From: Mariniblastus fucicola
GTDB taxonomy: Bacteria; Planctomycetota; Planctomycetia; Pirellulales; Pirellulaceae
DNA: 64,000 bases
Reading direction: 5' to 3'
NCBI RefSeq assembly: GCF_008087665.1
Contig: NZ_CP042912.1
Location: 2,294,001-2,358,000, forward strand
The translations under genes were made by a program, and so were the position numbers. This document shows, one piece after another, positions 26,601 through 35,431 of this stretch (position 1 is its first letter; each line of letters starts with the position of its first letter). The notes beneath the pieces were generated by a model that did not search any database, was not told where the DNA came from, and saw nothing but the letters and a program-made list of their open reading frames with translations.

Positions 26601-28484
26601 CTGATCGCCCTGTTCTACGCCAACACGGCGATCGGGCGTGGCGGTGACGGCGTCGAAGAGTTCAAGCTGCTCAAAGCCAGAATTCTGCTGGCCGGAAGGG
26701 ATCTGAACGCGGCCAAGAAAGTGCTGGACTCTGTTGACTTCGCCGTTCTGGATGATACCAATCGCCAGGAACTGGAAAGCCTGAACCAACAAGTCACCGT
26801 CCAGGTCGCTGCCGACTCCGGGATGTTCAATTCGTCCGCTGCCGGTTCTGACGCGGACTGGCCAGGCTTTGAAACGGGCTACATTCGCAAAACTCAGTCG
26901 AAAAAGCAGACTCCGATCCGGTATCGACTTCCTTTTGTTTTCGATCCGGCGACCGATGCTGACTATCGAAAAACCAGACTGTTTCTGTCCCCTTGGGGCG
27001 ATCACAGGCGCGAGTTCGAAGTTCGCAACAGTCGCGGAAACGTCGTGCGAGAGCTGCAGCTTCGCGACGAGAACCTGTCGGGATCGTTCGGATACTCACA
27101 ACGGTGCCAGATCGATATTCAGAATCACGTCGCCGAGTTGACGCTGAATAAAATCACGCTGATCGTCGACTGGTTCAACGTTATTTCTGGCGATGGCGGC
27201 AACCTTTGGGAGTTACCACACGAACAGGTCAGCCCCGTTCGCACCGCGTTTTCAGGAATGCGTGAATTGGTCGTGGCCGAACAGAATATGCTGCACTGCT
27301 ACGAAACGCATACCGGGAAAGTGCTGTGGAAGCGAAAGATGGCAAAGCCGGTTAACCGAATCGTGACTCACGGATCGTTGCTGACGGCGTGGAGCGAAGA
27401 AGGGCGGCAATTCAATACGATCGAAACTGCGACAGGTCGATTGGTTCGAACCGTGAAGTCAAAACGCTTCATCGTGTCCCGTAGTTTGATCGACAAATTC
27501 GTGATGTGGCATCCGATTCGCAAAGGCGAACTGCCGGCCGATCAGGAAAATGCTCTGGCGGGTCCAGATGGTCCCGCCAACCCCGCCAAAGTCGCGATTC
27601 GAATGGCTGTTTTCGACGCCGGTCTCGGCCGACTGGCTTGGCAACGCGTCAATGACAACAGGGCGCGGTCCTACTATCGGGTTTCCGAAGTCTGTACGCT
27701 CGATCCGCATGGAACGCTGGCTTTTGTCGATCTCGGCAGCGGTGAAACGTTGAGCCAAACCGAATTGCCGTTGACCGATTCGGAGAAACGTTCGCTGCAG
27801 GGTATCAATCTTCGCCGGCATCGAGCTGGCTGGGTCTTGCACGTGAAATTGAAAGATCGTGCGGATCCATTTTCGCGAGGGAAATCAACGTATCGGTTCA
27901 ATCAGCTGCACTATTCGCTTGGCTCCGGTCCCGTGTTTTTGCTGGGTGATGCGAGCAAGCAATTGGTCTGGAAAGATCGTGTTTATCTTGAGCGGATGGA
28001 GTACATGAACAACCAGCCGTTTGATTCGCCGGTCATCATGTTTGGGCGGCACATTGCGCGACATCATTCTTCGGACGGAGAAATGCACTATTTGCAGTCG
28101 ACAATTTTGGACGCGAAAACTGGACGTTTGATTGGCAGCGATGTGGTGAAGACTCTCGAAAGCTACAACGGGCACGCGATCGAATGGAAGCCCGGTGCGT
28201 CCGGAGCTTCAGCGCACACGCTGGCAATTTCTACGCCCACACAGGTGCAGAGCTTGACGTTTGGAAGTGATGTCGAACTGCCTCCGGTTCCGCAAACGCA
28301 TCTGACATTCAACGCGTTAGATTTCTTCGACGACACCAACCTCGAGCGACCTCAAGCAGTCGTGGCTGACGTTCGCGTCGGCGAATTCAGGGCGCGAGCT
28401 TTGGAAGCCAGCAAGGTTCGTAAAGCTCGACTTCCTCAAGCCGCGGCTGAATTGAAAAAACGTCTGCGTGTTGGATCTCAGTGA
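23619..28484 (+). CDS. Very large exported PQQ-like beta-propeller/TPR protein
   Basis: This 1621-residue protein has a signal peptide (HPLLITILFLHCALTSSHLVAQQ) and tetratricopeptide-like helical stretches around residues 60-220 and again near 760-1060. Between and after these lie PQQ/BamB-type propeller blades, recognisable by repeated SGLRKWAWP, TGKLRWIQA, STRTLLWGYEY, SGVETWRLPL and THTGKVLWKRKM motifs. Such proteins are common in planctomycetes and likely act as periplasmic or outer-membrane scaffolds; enzymatic quinoprotein activity is not implied by the propeller alone. A GTG at 23655 would give a more canonical signal peptide than the ATG at 23619. It begins 46 bases after csrA. Confidence 0.85.
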   Translation: MVCCSECFTRPNVHPLLITILFLHCALTSSHLVAQQQAVNFTQLFDGIELRPPESAFIAPPREVIRPLLRCKKLMAAGKVDEAVEILGEVLADESVEDFLIPRGSQSFSSLRSRTEQILGSIDARFLEPYQIRYGIRARKLLERGVAENDLSLLKKASNQFFFTDSGAEAAMLLGHLELSNGQPSAAQSWFAKIVRFRSTAAKHDPEASILLATCQMLSNNRDAAEETLVSLKQRMPNSTIQLMGENYTLFNRNPEAIPWLTRLIGDSPLASNRTLSRWLMFQGNPARTGKVGTGMPLMAPRWEHATASSIALKERSTEYLKELVQEKTVPAPAVQPLVVGDTIVFRDVDHMYGVDFESGLRKWAWPPRFAWNDTPSEKVSVAAALKMNQRLVMDSIYGRASSDGRLIFFVPQPGSSSQYDHDNVFANADDSAPEDLRTHNELVAIDSENSGMLRWRVGGPKGFDEPKLAKAFFMGEPLPLEGVLYCCCVLDNAVQLVALDSKTGKLRWIQAIAAFDHESFDANHNRRLAGVSPSYANGKIVCLTGTGAVVALEVSTRTLLWGYEYRLPRNTRIISDSNNYPNMLNDAWRDSQVTIANGMVYLTPVLSRELICLDLDNGEGVWYEEDGFLPRKVERESSLYLAGINQGQLILVGSRNVRAIDSFSGVETWRLPLAADDLPSGRGYIGVDSLFLPTTSRKILRIDLADGKIAESVGTGRILGNLSRVQGDVVSHGVDHVASYPEFGASREAIDRLPVATLNEQQQFAKSQILIQQGELESGLDLLISLAEQNSDPKYSSLLDACANNFQMDSPSLSLRALDALKRLYPRFDVDELERMRLLSKLRTGEFAESIDLGLTQIEGSFARIPDGVIVESSDSIVESVNATLLDRPIEWEADPGDVPGVEVVDFENRYDTIQYSEVGWHRAKLQMAIEGLREYDPDAAAQVYSRTADLVSNALDGTDDEVQWLLDRLPESVMDLPTLELIANHRLEQKKYLIALFYANTAIGRGGDGVEEFKLLKARILLAGRDLNAAKKVLDSVDFAVLDDTNRQELESLNQQVTVQVAADSGMFNSSAAGSDADWPGFETGYIRKTQSKKQTPIRYRLPFVFDPATDADYRKTRLFLSPWGDHRREFEVRNSRGNVVRELQLRDENLSGSFGYSQRCQIDIQNHVAELTLNKITLIVDWFNVISGDGGNLWELPHEQVSPVRTAFSGMRELVVAEQNMLHCYETHTGKVLWKRKMAKPVNRIVTHGSLLTAWSEEGRQFNTIETATGRLVRTVKSKRFIVSRSLIDKFVMWHPIRKGELPADQENALAGPDGPANPAKVAIRMAVFDAGLGRLAWQRVNDNRARSYYRVSEVCTLDPHGTLAFVDLGSGETLSQTELPLTDSEKRSLQGINLRRHRAGWVLHVKLKDRADPFSRGKSTYRFNQLHYSLGSGPVFLLGDASKQLVWKDRVYLERMEYMNNQPFDSPVIMFGRHIARHHSSDGEMHYLQSTILDAKTGRLIGSDVVKTLESYNGHAIEWKPGASGASAHTLAISTPTQVQSLTFGSDVELPPVPQTHLTFNALDFFDDTNLERPQAVVADVRVGEFRARALEASKVRKARLPQAAAELKKRLRVGSQ

Positions 28485-28504
28485 CGATTTCCCATCGAGC
28501 TGAG

Positions 28505-31399
28505 TCATCGACTCATTCGTTTTAGCCGATCTTTCTCGATCTCAGCTCGGCGTTTCGTGATTGTCTCGAACGCGTTTTCGGCTGCTTCTCCATTGTCACG
28601 CATTTTTTCGAACTCACGGTATGCGATTTCAAAAACATCGTCGGACGCGTATTGAAAGAATGTAAAAGCGTTGCCTTTTTCCGCGTATTTTTCTGAGAGA
28701 GCGATACGCACAAATGCGGCGACAGATTCCCTGCGGTTTTTTTTGTCAAAGTTTTTAATAATGCCGTACCAATCGTAATGGAACCGATCGGGATGCGAGG
28801 CGACAGCCTTTGAGAACGCACGGCTCAAGCCATCTGCTCTGCTGTCGAAACTGGCAACCGCGAATAGCATCGAGGACACCATCTTGTTTTCATGAGCATG
28901 CTCAAGCATTGGTTTGACTATCCGAGTTTTCGTCGCGTCAGATACATCTTCATTCTGAATCAGGTCGCAAAGTATTCTTGCCGCGTTGGACGATGTTTGA
29001 GATTCGTCCAGTGCTGCAATCGAAATGGAAGCAAGCTCCGATTCGATAGGAGCAAGACGTTCCCATGACCGTTGCGGTGACATTACCGATCGACGAGCGA
29101 AGTTCCAGTGGGTACTGTCTGTCCCGGAGATCAGTTTAATTGCAAGCTGCTGCAGTTGTTCGTCTGTCAACCAGTTGAGGAAACTGAGTGCAACACTGCT
29201 GTTGTAGTCTACCTTTCTGATGCGGAAAACTGCCTCCAGCATCGGGTCGATCAGTTCCGGGTGCGACGCCGCGTCTTTCAGTTCAATCATTCCAAGGACC
29301 GGTTTCTCGAGTTTCTCACCATCGCGTTCAAACTTGATCGCGTTGAGACATTGCTCAAAAGTCATCCCGTTGTAGACCGGTTCCGCGAGGGTTTGAGAGT
29401 TCAGATTTCCGTGATAGATCTTCGCAACTTTGACGCTGACGTAGGAGGATTCTTTTTTGAGTATCTTTCCGATGTAGCGTTCGCGAACCAGTGTTTCGAT
29501 GTCCAACGCAGTCAGGCCAACGACCTTGATCGGCTCAGTCAGCGGCAAGCTCAATGTTCCATCAATTCGCACTGGAAAAGGGTGCTCTGTCAATTCGCCA
29601 AACTCTGCCGTTATGTTGGTGATGTGGATATTGAGAATGTCACCTGGCCCGACCTTGTGAAACGGGTCAACAGCTATACCTGACGACAAGTCACCGCCAA
29701 CGGGCTGTTCTTGGTTCGTCGATGCATCTGACGGCGTATCGCTTGTAATCCGATTTCCTTGTCTCTGGCCTGAAAGATTTCCAGGCATTGGCTTGGGTGT
29801 TTCTGATTGGGCGAAGTCTTCAATCCGAGTCACTTTTACAATTTCCGTTTCGCCACGGGAGAGAGTCAGTTTGGCGTTGTCGATCGTAACCGAGTTGTCG
29901 TCGCCGACCGCGCGGATTTGATAGCTGCCAGACCGAATTTGAAGCTCCTGTTTCGTTTTCAAGTCAACGATTTCGATTTGCTCGCCGCCTTGCAGAACTT
30001 CAATTTGAACGTCCGGATCGTCGGTCTCGATCACAATCAGACCCTCGTTCGAAGCGACGCGGATGATCTGCGGTCCAAAAAGAAACCCCGCCCATCCCAA
30101 GGCTGCGATCGCCAGAACCCCAGCGACGGTCTTCCACAATGAAAATGGACGATCGTTGAAACTGCCGTTCGTTTGCGTTCGGCTGACGTGCTTCGAATCA
30201 ATTTGTGAATCAGGTTGCGGACTGCACTCAAACGGCCAATCGGATCGGTTGGCTTCCAGAGCAATCGCAAGGTCCCGCGAAGTTTTCGGGCGACGAGTCG
30301 CTGATTTCTCCAACAACATCATGACCAGATCGGACAGATCTGAATCGACAGTCGGCTCAAGACTTGCCGGAGACTCTGGTTGTAAACGCTGAATCGCCTG
30401 CAGCGTTGCCAGCGCGTTCGACGAAACGAACGGAAGCTTCCCGCACAAACACTGATACAGCACGCAGCCCAGGCTAAACAAATCGCTGCGGGCATCCAGT
30501 TCGTCGCCCCGAGACTGTTCCGGCGACATGAAACATGGCGTCCCGGCAATCATGCCGGTACAGGTCAGCTGAGGACTTTCGTCCATCATCCGAACCAAAC
30601 CAAAATCCAGAATCTTGATTTGATCCTCTTCCGTGATCCACAGGTTCGCAGGTTTGATGTCGCGATGAACCAGCCCTTTCTGGTGAGCCGCCGAAAGTCC
30701 CAGGGCGATCTGGGTTCCAAGCTTTCTGACTGTGTCGGAAGGCAAAACCGATTGTCGACTTAATCGATCTTCCAGTGTCTCTCCCGGAAGCCATTGCATG
30801 ACGATAAAAGCAAGCGGTCCGCTGTCGCCAACATGGAAAATCGTGACGATGTTCGGATGGTTCAGCTTCGCAGTGGCTTTAGCTTCTTCGACGAATCTCT
30901 GTCTGGCCGCATCGCCCAACGTTGGGCGAAGCACTTTGATCGCGACCGGTCGATCAAGATTTTCGTCGACCGCTCGAAACACAACACCAGTGCTGCCGCA
31001 TCCGAGAACTTCTTCGATCCGATAGTGTTCGATTTGGCCGATCGAATCGTGCCCACTTGGCGAATCAAGCATCCCGAGCACATCCGCAGCACGTTGGTTC
31101 GGAGTCGAAACTGCGGCACCGGATTGAGATTTTGCTCCCGCATCGATCAGGCGATGAATCAGATTGCTTACGACGCTTTCGTCGCTGTCGGTAACGGATT
31201 CAGGATCTTCAGCCGAAGTGCCAACGACCAGCGAGTGGAACGTGTCGTCGATCTGCAGTCCGTTGATTGTTTCAACACAGGGCTCGCAATCCGCGAGATG
31301 GCTTTCACATTCGAGCGACGTTTTCGGATCGAGCTTTCCGAGCAAGAACTGTGAAAGCGTTTCTGGCTGGGGGCATTCAGGTGTGCTGGGGGCGTTCAT
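28505..31399 (-). CDS. Membrane Ser/Thr protein kinase fused to a polysaccharide-export (Poly_export/SLBB-type) domain
   Basis: The 964-residue protein has, in order, an anti-sigma-like zinc motif (H34, C38, C41 in HLADCEPC), a complete Hanks-type kinase domain (glycine loop LGCGSTGVVF, K155, HRDIKP at 245-250, DFG at 265-267, GTPCFMSPEQS), one membrane helix at about 422-444, a PEGA-like region (450-530) and, at about 580-665, a polysaccharide-export domain beginning KVGPGDILNIHITN. The last 300 residues are helical and unrecognised. It is immediately downstream of an ECF sigma gene (114-base gap). The kinase part is cytoplasmic and the export domain extracytoplasmic by topology, suggesting a sensor linking polysaccharide secretion or envelope state to signalling (inference). 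Confidence 0.85.
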   Translation of the reverse strand: MNAPSTPECPQPETLSQFLLGKLDPKTSLECESHLADCEPCVETINGLQIDDTFHSLVVGTSAEDPESVTDSDESVVSNLIHRLIDAGAKSQSGAAVSTPNQRAADVLGMLDSPSGHDSIGQIEHYRIEEVLGCGSTGVVFRAVDENLDRPVAIKVLRPTLGDAARQRFVEEAKATAKLNHPNIVTIFHVGDSGPLAFIVMQWLPGETLEDRLSRQSVLPSDTVRKLGTQIALGLSAAHQKGLVHRDIKPANLWITEEDQIKILDFGLVRMMDESPQLTCTGMIAGTPCFMSPEQSRGDELDARSDLFSLGCVLYQCLCGKLPFVSSNALATLQAIQRLQPESPASLEPTVDSDLSDLVMMLLEKSATRRPKTSRDLAIALEANRSDWPFECSPQPDSQIDSKHVSRTQTNGSFNDRPFSLWKTVAGVLAIAALGWAGFLFGPQIIRVASNEGLIVIETDDPDVQIEVLQGGEQIEIVDLKTKQELQIRSGSYQIRAVGDDNSVTIDNAKLTLSRGETEIVKVTRIEDFAQSETPKPMPGNLSGQRQGNRITSDTPSDASTNQEQPVGGDLSSGIAVDPFHKVGPGDILNIHITNITAEFGELTEHPFPVRIDGTLSLPLTEPIKVVGLTALDIETLVRERYIGKILKKESSYVSVKVAKIYHGNLNSQTLAEPVYNGMTFEQCLNAIKFERDGEKLEKPVLGMIELKDAASHPELIDPMLEAVFRIRKVDYNSSVALSFLNWLTDEQLQQLAIKLISGTDSTHWNFARRSVMSPQRSWERLAPIESELASISIAALDESQTSSNAARILCDLIQNEDVSDATKTRIVKPMLEHAHENKMVSSMLFAVASFDSRADGLSRAFSKAVASHPDRFHYDWYGIIKNFDKKNRRESVAAFVRIALSEKYAEKGNAFTFFQYASDDVFEIAYREFEKMRDNGEAAENAFETITKRRAEIEKDRLKRMSR

Positions 31400-31513
31400 C
31401 GTTGCCTCATGGAACAGGTTTTGAAACTGGAGCCCGATTCCGTGCTGACGAAATCACTCCAATAGAGGCTATGCGCGGTTGCGGCCGAATTTGTATGCTA
31501 CCTTGAGAAAAAA

Positions 31514-32077
31514 CTACAGCAAACCATCAAGCGTCTCACGTAATCGCGACATTAACCTTGATTTTGCCGCGTAGACCGTCCACACGCTCAGCCCATTTTC
31601 TTTCGCCGCGATTGCTGCGGGTTGGCCTTCGAATACGTACTGCTGCAACGCCTGCCACGTCGACGCCTGGAACTCATGCCGCAACAGTTCCTTCGCCCGG
31701 GACACGAGGGCTTGCTGGTAGTTCAGGTCCCAGGTCGATTCTGCGTCTCCGGGCTGAGCGATCGACGCCAGAACACTTTGAGTCGCCGGAGTTGCTCCGA
31801 TGGACTTCTTGCGTAGCTTCTCCCGATACCGGTTGAGCGTCACGGTTCGCAGCCAGCCACGAAAACTTTTGCCGGCGTCATATTTGAACGCGGGCAGCTT
31901 TTGAAACGTCAGCGTCAACACGTCCTGAACCAGATCGGCCGCGTCGTTGGTTTGCAGCCCGGTTTTCCGAGCCCAATAAAAGATCAGCGGCGTGTAGAGT
32001 TCGACAAACGTCGACCAGGCTCGCTGGTCGCTGCCAGAACGCAATCGCAAAAGCAGACTTTCTGATGTACTGTCCAT
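31514..32077 (-). CDS. ECF-type RNA polymerase sigma factor (kinase-associated)
   Basis: The 187-residue protein has sigma region 2 (STFVELYTPLIFYWARKTG.., DLVQDVLTLTFQKLPAF, FRGWLRTVTLNRYREKLRKK) and region 4 (helix-turn-helix around EGQPAAIAAKENGLSVWTVYAAKSRLMSRL). Instead of a classic anti-sigma gene it is followed by a kinase carrying an anti-sigma-like zinc motif. Planctomycetes are known for ECF groups associated with Ser/Thr kinases, where phosphorylation is thought to control the sigma factor. It is a paralogue of the gene at 35424-36056. Confidence 0.88.
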   Translation of the reverse strand: MDSTSESLLLRLRSGSDQRAWSTFVELYTPLIFYWARKTGLQTNDAADLVQDVLTLTFQKLPAFKYDAGKSFRGWLRTVTLNRYREKLRKKSIGATPATQSVLASIAQPGDAESTWDLNYQQALVSRAKELLRHEFQASTWQALQQYVFEGQPAAIAAKENGLSVWTVYAAKSRLMSRLRETLDGLL

Positions 32078-32281
32078 CGATACAGTTTATTCGATTCGAT
32101 GGAGCAATGTTGCCGCGTGTTGGATCACATTTTGGACGCCGGTCGCTTGATCGCACCAGTTGCTCGCGCAAGCGAATGGCTCTGCGGGGTTGGAAACCAG
32201 GGGTGTAGATTTTCCAACCGCCGCAGAGCGTTCGCAAATAGAATCGATGTCGGCTAAGGCAGCGATGAAGATTTCAGCGGC

Positions 32282-35200
32282 CTACTTCTGCATCCGTTTC
32301 AGCTTCGCAGGACTGATCCGCTGGAGCAGTTGCTCGATGTGCTGCTGCGGATTCAACCCTGCCTCTCGGTATCGTTTGACCAGCGAAACCGGAACGCGAG
32401 TGTGGATCAAATCTTCCAGTTTTGAAACGTCGAATCCGGCGTCACGATAGGCCGCGACAGAGCTTGCCGGGACACGACCGTGGGCGAACGAGCCGTACTC
32501 TTTCAAGTTCAAATCTGCGTCACGATACGACTTGAGCAATTCGACCGGGACTCTGCTTTCGATGAACACGCGGACATCCTTGATGTCAAAGTTGTTTGCG
32601 TACTCCTTGAAATCATCCGGATCAATATTCAACGCGATGTAATCCAAATTCGCATCGACATCCAGACCGGCGTTTCTCCACGACACGACGTTAACTGCGT
32701 CGACGCCCGAAAGCATCAATCGGTCAACCGTGCCTTCTTTGAGCTCCAGTTTGGCGAACGTTTTCAGCTTGCCTATCAACTCGGTTTCGTCCTCCGGCGA
32801 CAGGAAAAGCTGAAGCAACAATGCGTCCGAAGCTGATTTGATTCCGTCCGATTCGAGCTTTTGGCGAAACGAATCGCTGGCAATGAATTCAAAATCTCCA
32901 CTGCCGACAGAACCATCGAACGAGCCGTCGAAAACAAGTTTTCCGAACCGTTTGCTCAATTCAAAACCTTCCGGTTTGTCTTTGAGAGCGGGAGCAAAGT
33001 CATTCGAAGCGAACTGGTGCGAGTACACCCACGTCCATGTCGAGTCGTCGTGTTCGGAAATGATTTGCAAATCGAAACTCTCGTCAAAAAGTTCTCCTTT
33101 CCATTCGCCCTCGATCTCTTCGTTCCATTCTTCGCTGTCGAGATCGATCGTGAAGCGGGACGACGAAACCTTGATCGATCCATCGGTCAGGAAAAACCTT
33201 GAGTCTTCGCTTTTGCATTCTTCCAACGTGAATCGCTTGATAAATTCCTTGAACCGATCATCGTCGCGAAGACTTTTCAGGTCAGAGTCTTCTTTGATAT
33301 GGCTCATGCTCAGACTTTCGGCCAGTCCGCTGTCGAGAGCCGAGTTGAGCGATTTGAATGCTGCATCCGAATTGTCGCGAAGGGCGAACACACAAGCCAT
33401 GTTGTAGTTGCCAAGAGCAACGTGGTCTTTGCCGTTGGCAGATTTTTGATGCCACTCCATCGCCTCGTCGTACTTGCCCTGCATGTGCAACGCATAGCCG
33501 AGATTCAACCAGGCTTTTTCATTTTCGCCATCAATCTCCATCACTTCACGGATCATCGTGACAGCCTGTTCGTATTTCTCCTGCCCGACCATGACCATTG
33601 CTTTGTCCAACAATTCTCGCGACTGTTGGATCTCTTTCAGTTCCGCCAGGATATCCTTGAAGCGATCTGTTTCACGCAACGCTGCAAGGTCCGAGTCGTC
33701 TTTGAATTTTTCGTATCGGTCGTAGCCCGCGTCGATGGCGAGTTCCAGTTCATCCATCGCCTTTTCGGGTTCTTCAGTCAACGCATAGGCACAACCGAGG
33801 TTGTAGCGCGACATGCCGCGAAAGTGATCGTCGTCCGTTGAGATTTTGTAGTAGGCAATCGCCTGTTTGTAATTCCCTTCGTGGAAGTTCGCGTTGCCCT
33901 TTTCAAAAGCCTGTTGGCCGCTGAGTTCGTCGTCTTCCTGTGGTTCGATCACGACCAAGCCAACCTGCCCGTGTTCCTCCGACGTCACGTCGACCTGAAG
34001 CCAGTCTCGATCTGCGTCATCAACGCTCATCGGCGAAACGCTTTGCGCCAATTGTCCCTGTGCCGTGGGTGTTGCTTGATCGAAAGACTCTGCGGTGGCC
34101 CAAACTTGAGCAATCATTTCGTTGTCTTCATTCGCCGCCGTGTCAGATTGTTCCGCAGGTGGCATCAATCCGTATCCCGCCGCACCGAGCAGCAGTGCTC
34201 CGGCGAGCAACCCGCCCCAATACGTTCGGCGTCGCGGAGTTGCCGAAGCGAGCTTTTTCTTGACGACGGGCGGATGCGAAACGTCGGGCTGATGGAGGAA
34301 AAACATCTGCTTTGAAAGGACTTCATGCAGTTCCGCAGCCGACTGGAAACGATCCTCCGGTTCTTTCTCCAACAACACGTCGATGATGTCGGCGAGCGTT
34401 TTCGACGTGTTGCGATTCACTTGCCGAACCGGTGTCGGGTGGTCCTCCTGAATCCGTCGCAAAACTCCCAGCGGCGATTCGCTGCGGAACGGAAGCCGAC
34501 CGGTAGCCAAAAAGTAAATCAGGCTGCCGAGCGAAAACAGATCGCTTCGATGGTCCAGTCGCTCGCCACGCGTTTGTTCCGGCGACATGTAGTTCGGCGT
34601 TCCTGTCAGCCAACCGGTTCGAGTCAGCGACGCGTCGTCTTCGGCGCGGGCCAAACCAAAGTCCGTGATCATCACCCGGTTACCGCCATCGGCGACCAGA
34701 ATGTTGGCGGGTTTGATGTCGCGATGAACCAGACCTTGCGAATGAGCGGCGGTCAAGCCAGCCGAAATCTGCAACGTCATTCGCACGATTTCTTCTTCGG
34801 GAAGCGGCCCACGCTGCTCAACCAGCGTTTGCATCGATGGTCCAGCAATATAAGGCATCACGATATATGGATTCTTTCCGCTGTTTTCAACTCGGTGCAC
34901 TGCGATAACATTTGGATGAATGACTCCCGCCGCAGCGCGTGCCTCATGCGCGAAACGTTGTCGTGCTGTGCCGTGGCTGGCCAGATGCGGAGCCAGCACT
35001 TTGATCGCCAGCGGACGATTGAGTTCCGCTTCATGGGCCTTGAGCACGATTCCCATTCCACCGCGACCAATTTCACGCTCAATGTCATAGTCGCCGATTC
35101 GCCCCAGCATTTCCGGATGCCTGGGAGCGTCCAGCAGCGAGTCAATAGGCCAGGACCACTGAGCCTGGTCGGAATCTTTGTCGACGTCGGAAGGCAGATC

Positions 35201-35431
35201 CGTCGTCTCAATACCGTTCGATCCGAGGTTGCCTTGCAATGGAACGTTCGACTTCAAAAGCTCCGGTGCCTTGTTCCAAATCGCGGACTTGGCCGCAAGT
35301 TCGTCCAGCTTGTCGCGACAGCTGCTGCACTGGTGGACGTGTTCTCCGATACGATTGGTGTGCGGAGACTCGTGCTCACCGCCCAGCATTTCCAAAAGCT
35401 CGTCCCGGCTGACGTGTTTGTCTTCAGTCAT
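32282..35431 (-). CDS. Membrane Ser/Thr protein kinase with TPR repeats and C-terminal 26-residue repeats
   Basis: The 1049-residue protein has an anti-sigma-like zinc motif (H31, C35, C38 in HVHQCSSC), a kinase domain (IGRGGMGIVLKAHE, K144, HRDIKPAN at 236, DFG at 257-259, GTPNYMSPEQTRGE), a membrane helix at about 404-423, and TPR-like repeats at about 495-720 (ANFHEGNYKQAIAYYK, NLGYALHMQGKYDEAMEW). A beta-rich region follows, and the C-terminus holds five 26-residue repeats built on VPxxxVxxYRDAGxD. It overlaps the upstream ECF sigma gene by eight bases, so the two are translationally coupled. It likely senses an extracytoplasmic ligand through the TPR/repeat region (inference). Confidence 0.88.
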   Translation of the reverse strand: MTEDKHVSRDELLEMLGGEHESPHTNRIGEHVHQCSSCRDKLDELAAKSAIWNKAPELLKSNVPLQGNLGSNGIETTDLPSDVDKDSDQAQWSWPIDSLLDAPRHPEMLGRIGDYDIEREIGRGGMGIVLKAHEAELNRPLAIKVLAPHLASHGTARQRFAHEARAAAGVIHPNVIAVHRVENSGKNPYIVMPYIAGPSMQTLVEQRGPLPEEEIVRMTLQISAGLTAAHSQGLVHRDIKPANILVADGGNRVMITDFGLARAEDDASLTRTGWLTGTPNYMSPEQTRGERLDHRSDLFSLGSLIYFLATGRLPFRSESPLGVLRRIQEDHPTPVRQVNRNTSKTLADIIDVLLEKEPEDRFQSAAELHEVLSKQMFFLHQPDVSHPPVVKKKLASATPRRRTYWGGLLAGALLLGAAGYGLMPPAEQSDTAANEDNEMIAQVWATAESFDQATPTAQGQLAQSVSPMSVDDADRDWLQVDVTSEEHGQVGLVVIEPQEDDELSGQQAFEKGNANFHEGNYKQAIAYYKISTDDDHFRGMSRYNLGCAYALTEEPEKAMDELELAIDAGYDRYEKFKDDSDLAALRETDRFKDILAELKEIQQSRELLDKAMVMVGQEKYEQAVTMIREVMEIDGENEKAWLNLGYALHMQGKYDEAMEWHQKSANGKDHVALGNYNMACVFALRDNSDAAFKSLNSALDSGLAESLSMSHIKEDSDLKSLRDDDRFKEFIKRFTLEECKSEDSRFFLTDGSIKVSSSRFTIDLDSEEWNEEIEGEWKGELFDESFDLQIISEHDDSTWTWVYSHQFASNDFAPALKDKPEGFELSKRFGKLVFDGSFDGSVGSGDFEFIASDSFRQKLESDGIKSASDALLLQLFLSPEDETELIGKLKTFAKLELKEGTVDRLMLSGVDAVNVVSWRNAGLDVDANLDYIALNIDPDDFKEYANNFDIKDVRVFIESRVPVELLKSYRDADLNLKEYGSFAHGRVPASSVAAYRDAGFDVSKLEDLIHTRVPVSLVKRYREAGLNPQQHIEQLLQRISPAKLKRMQK

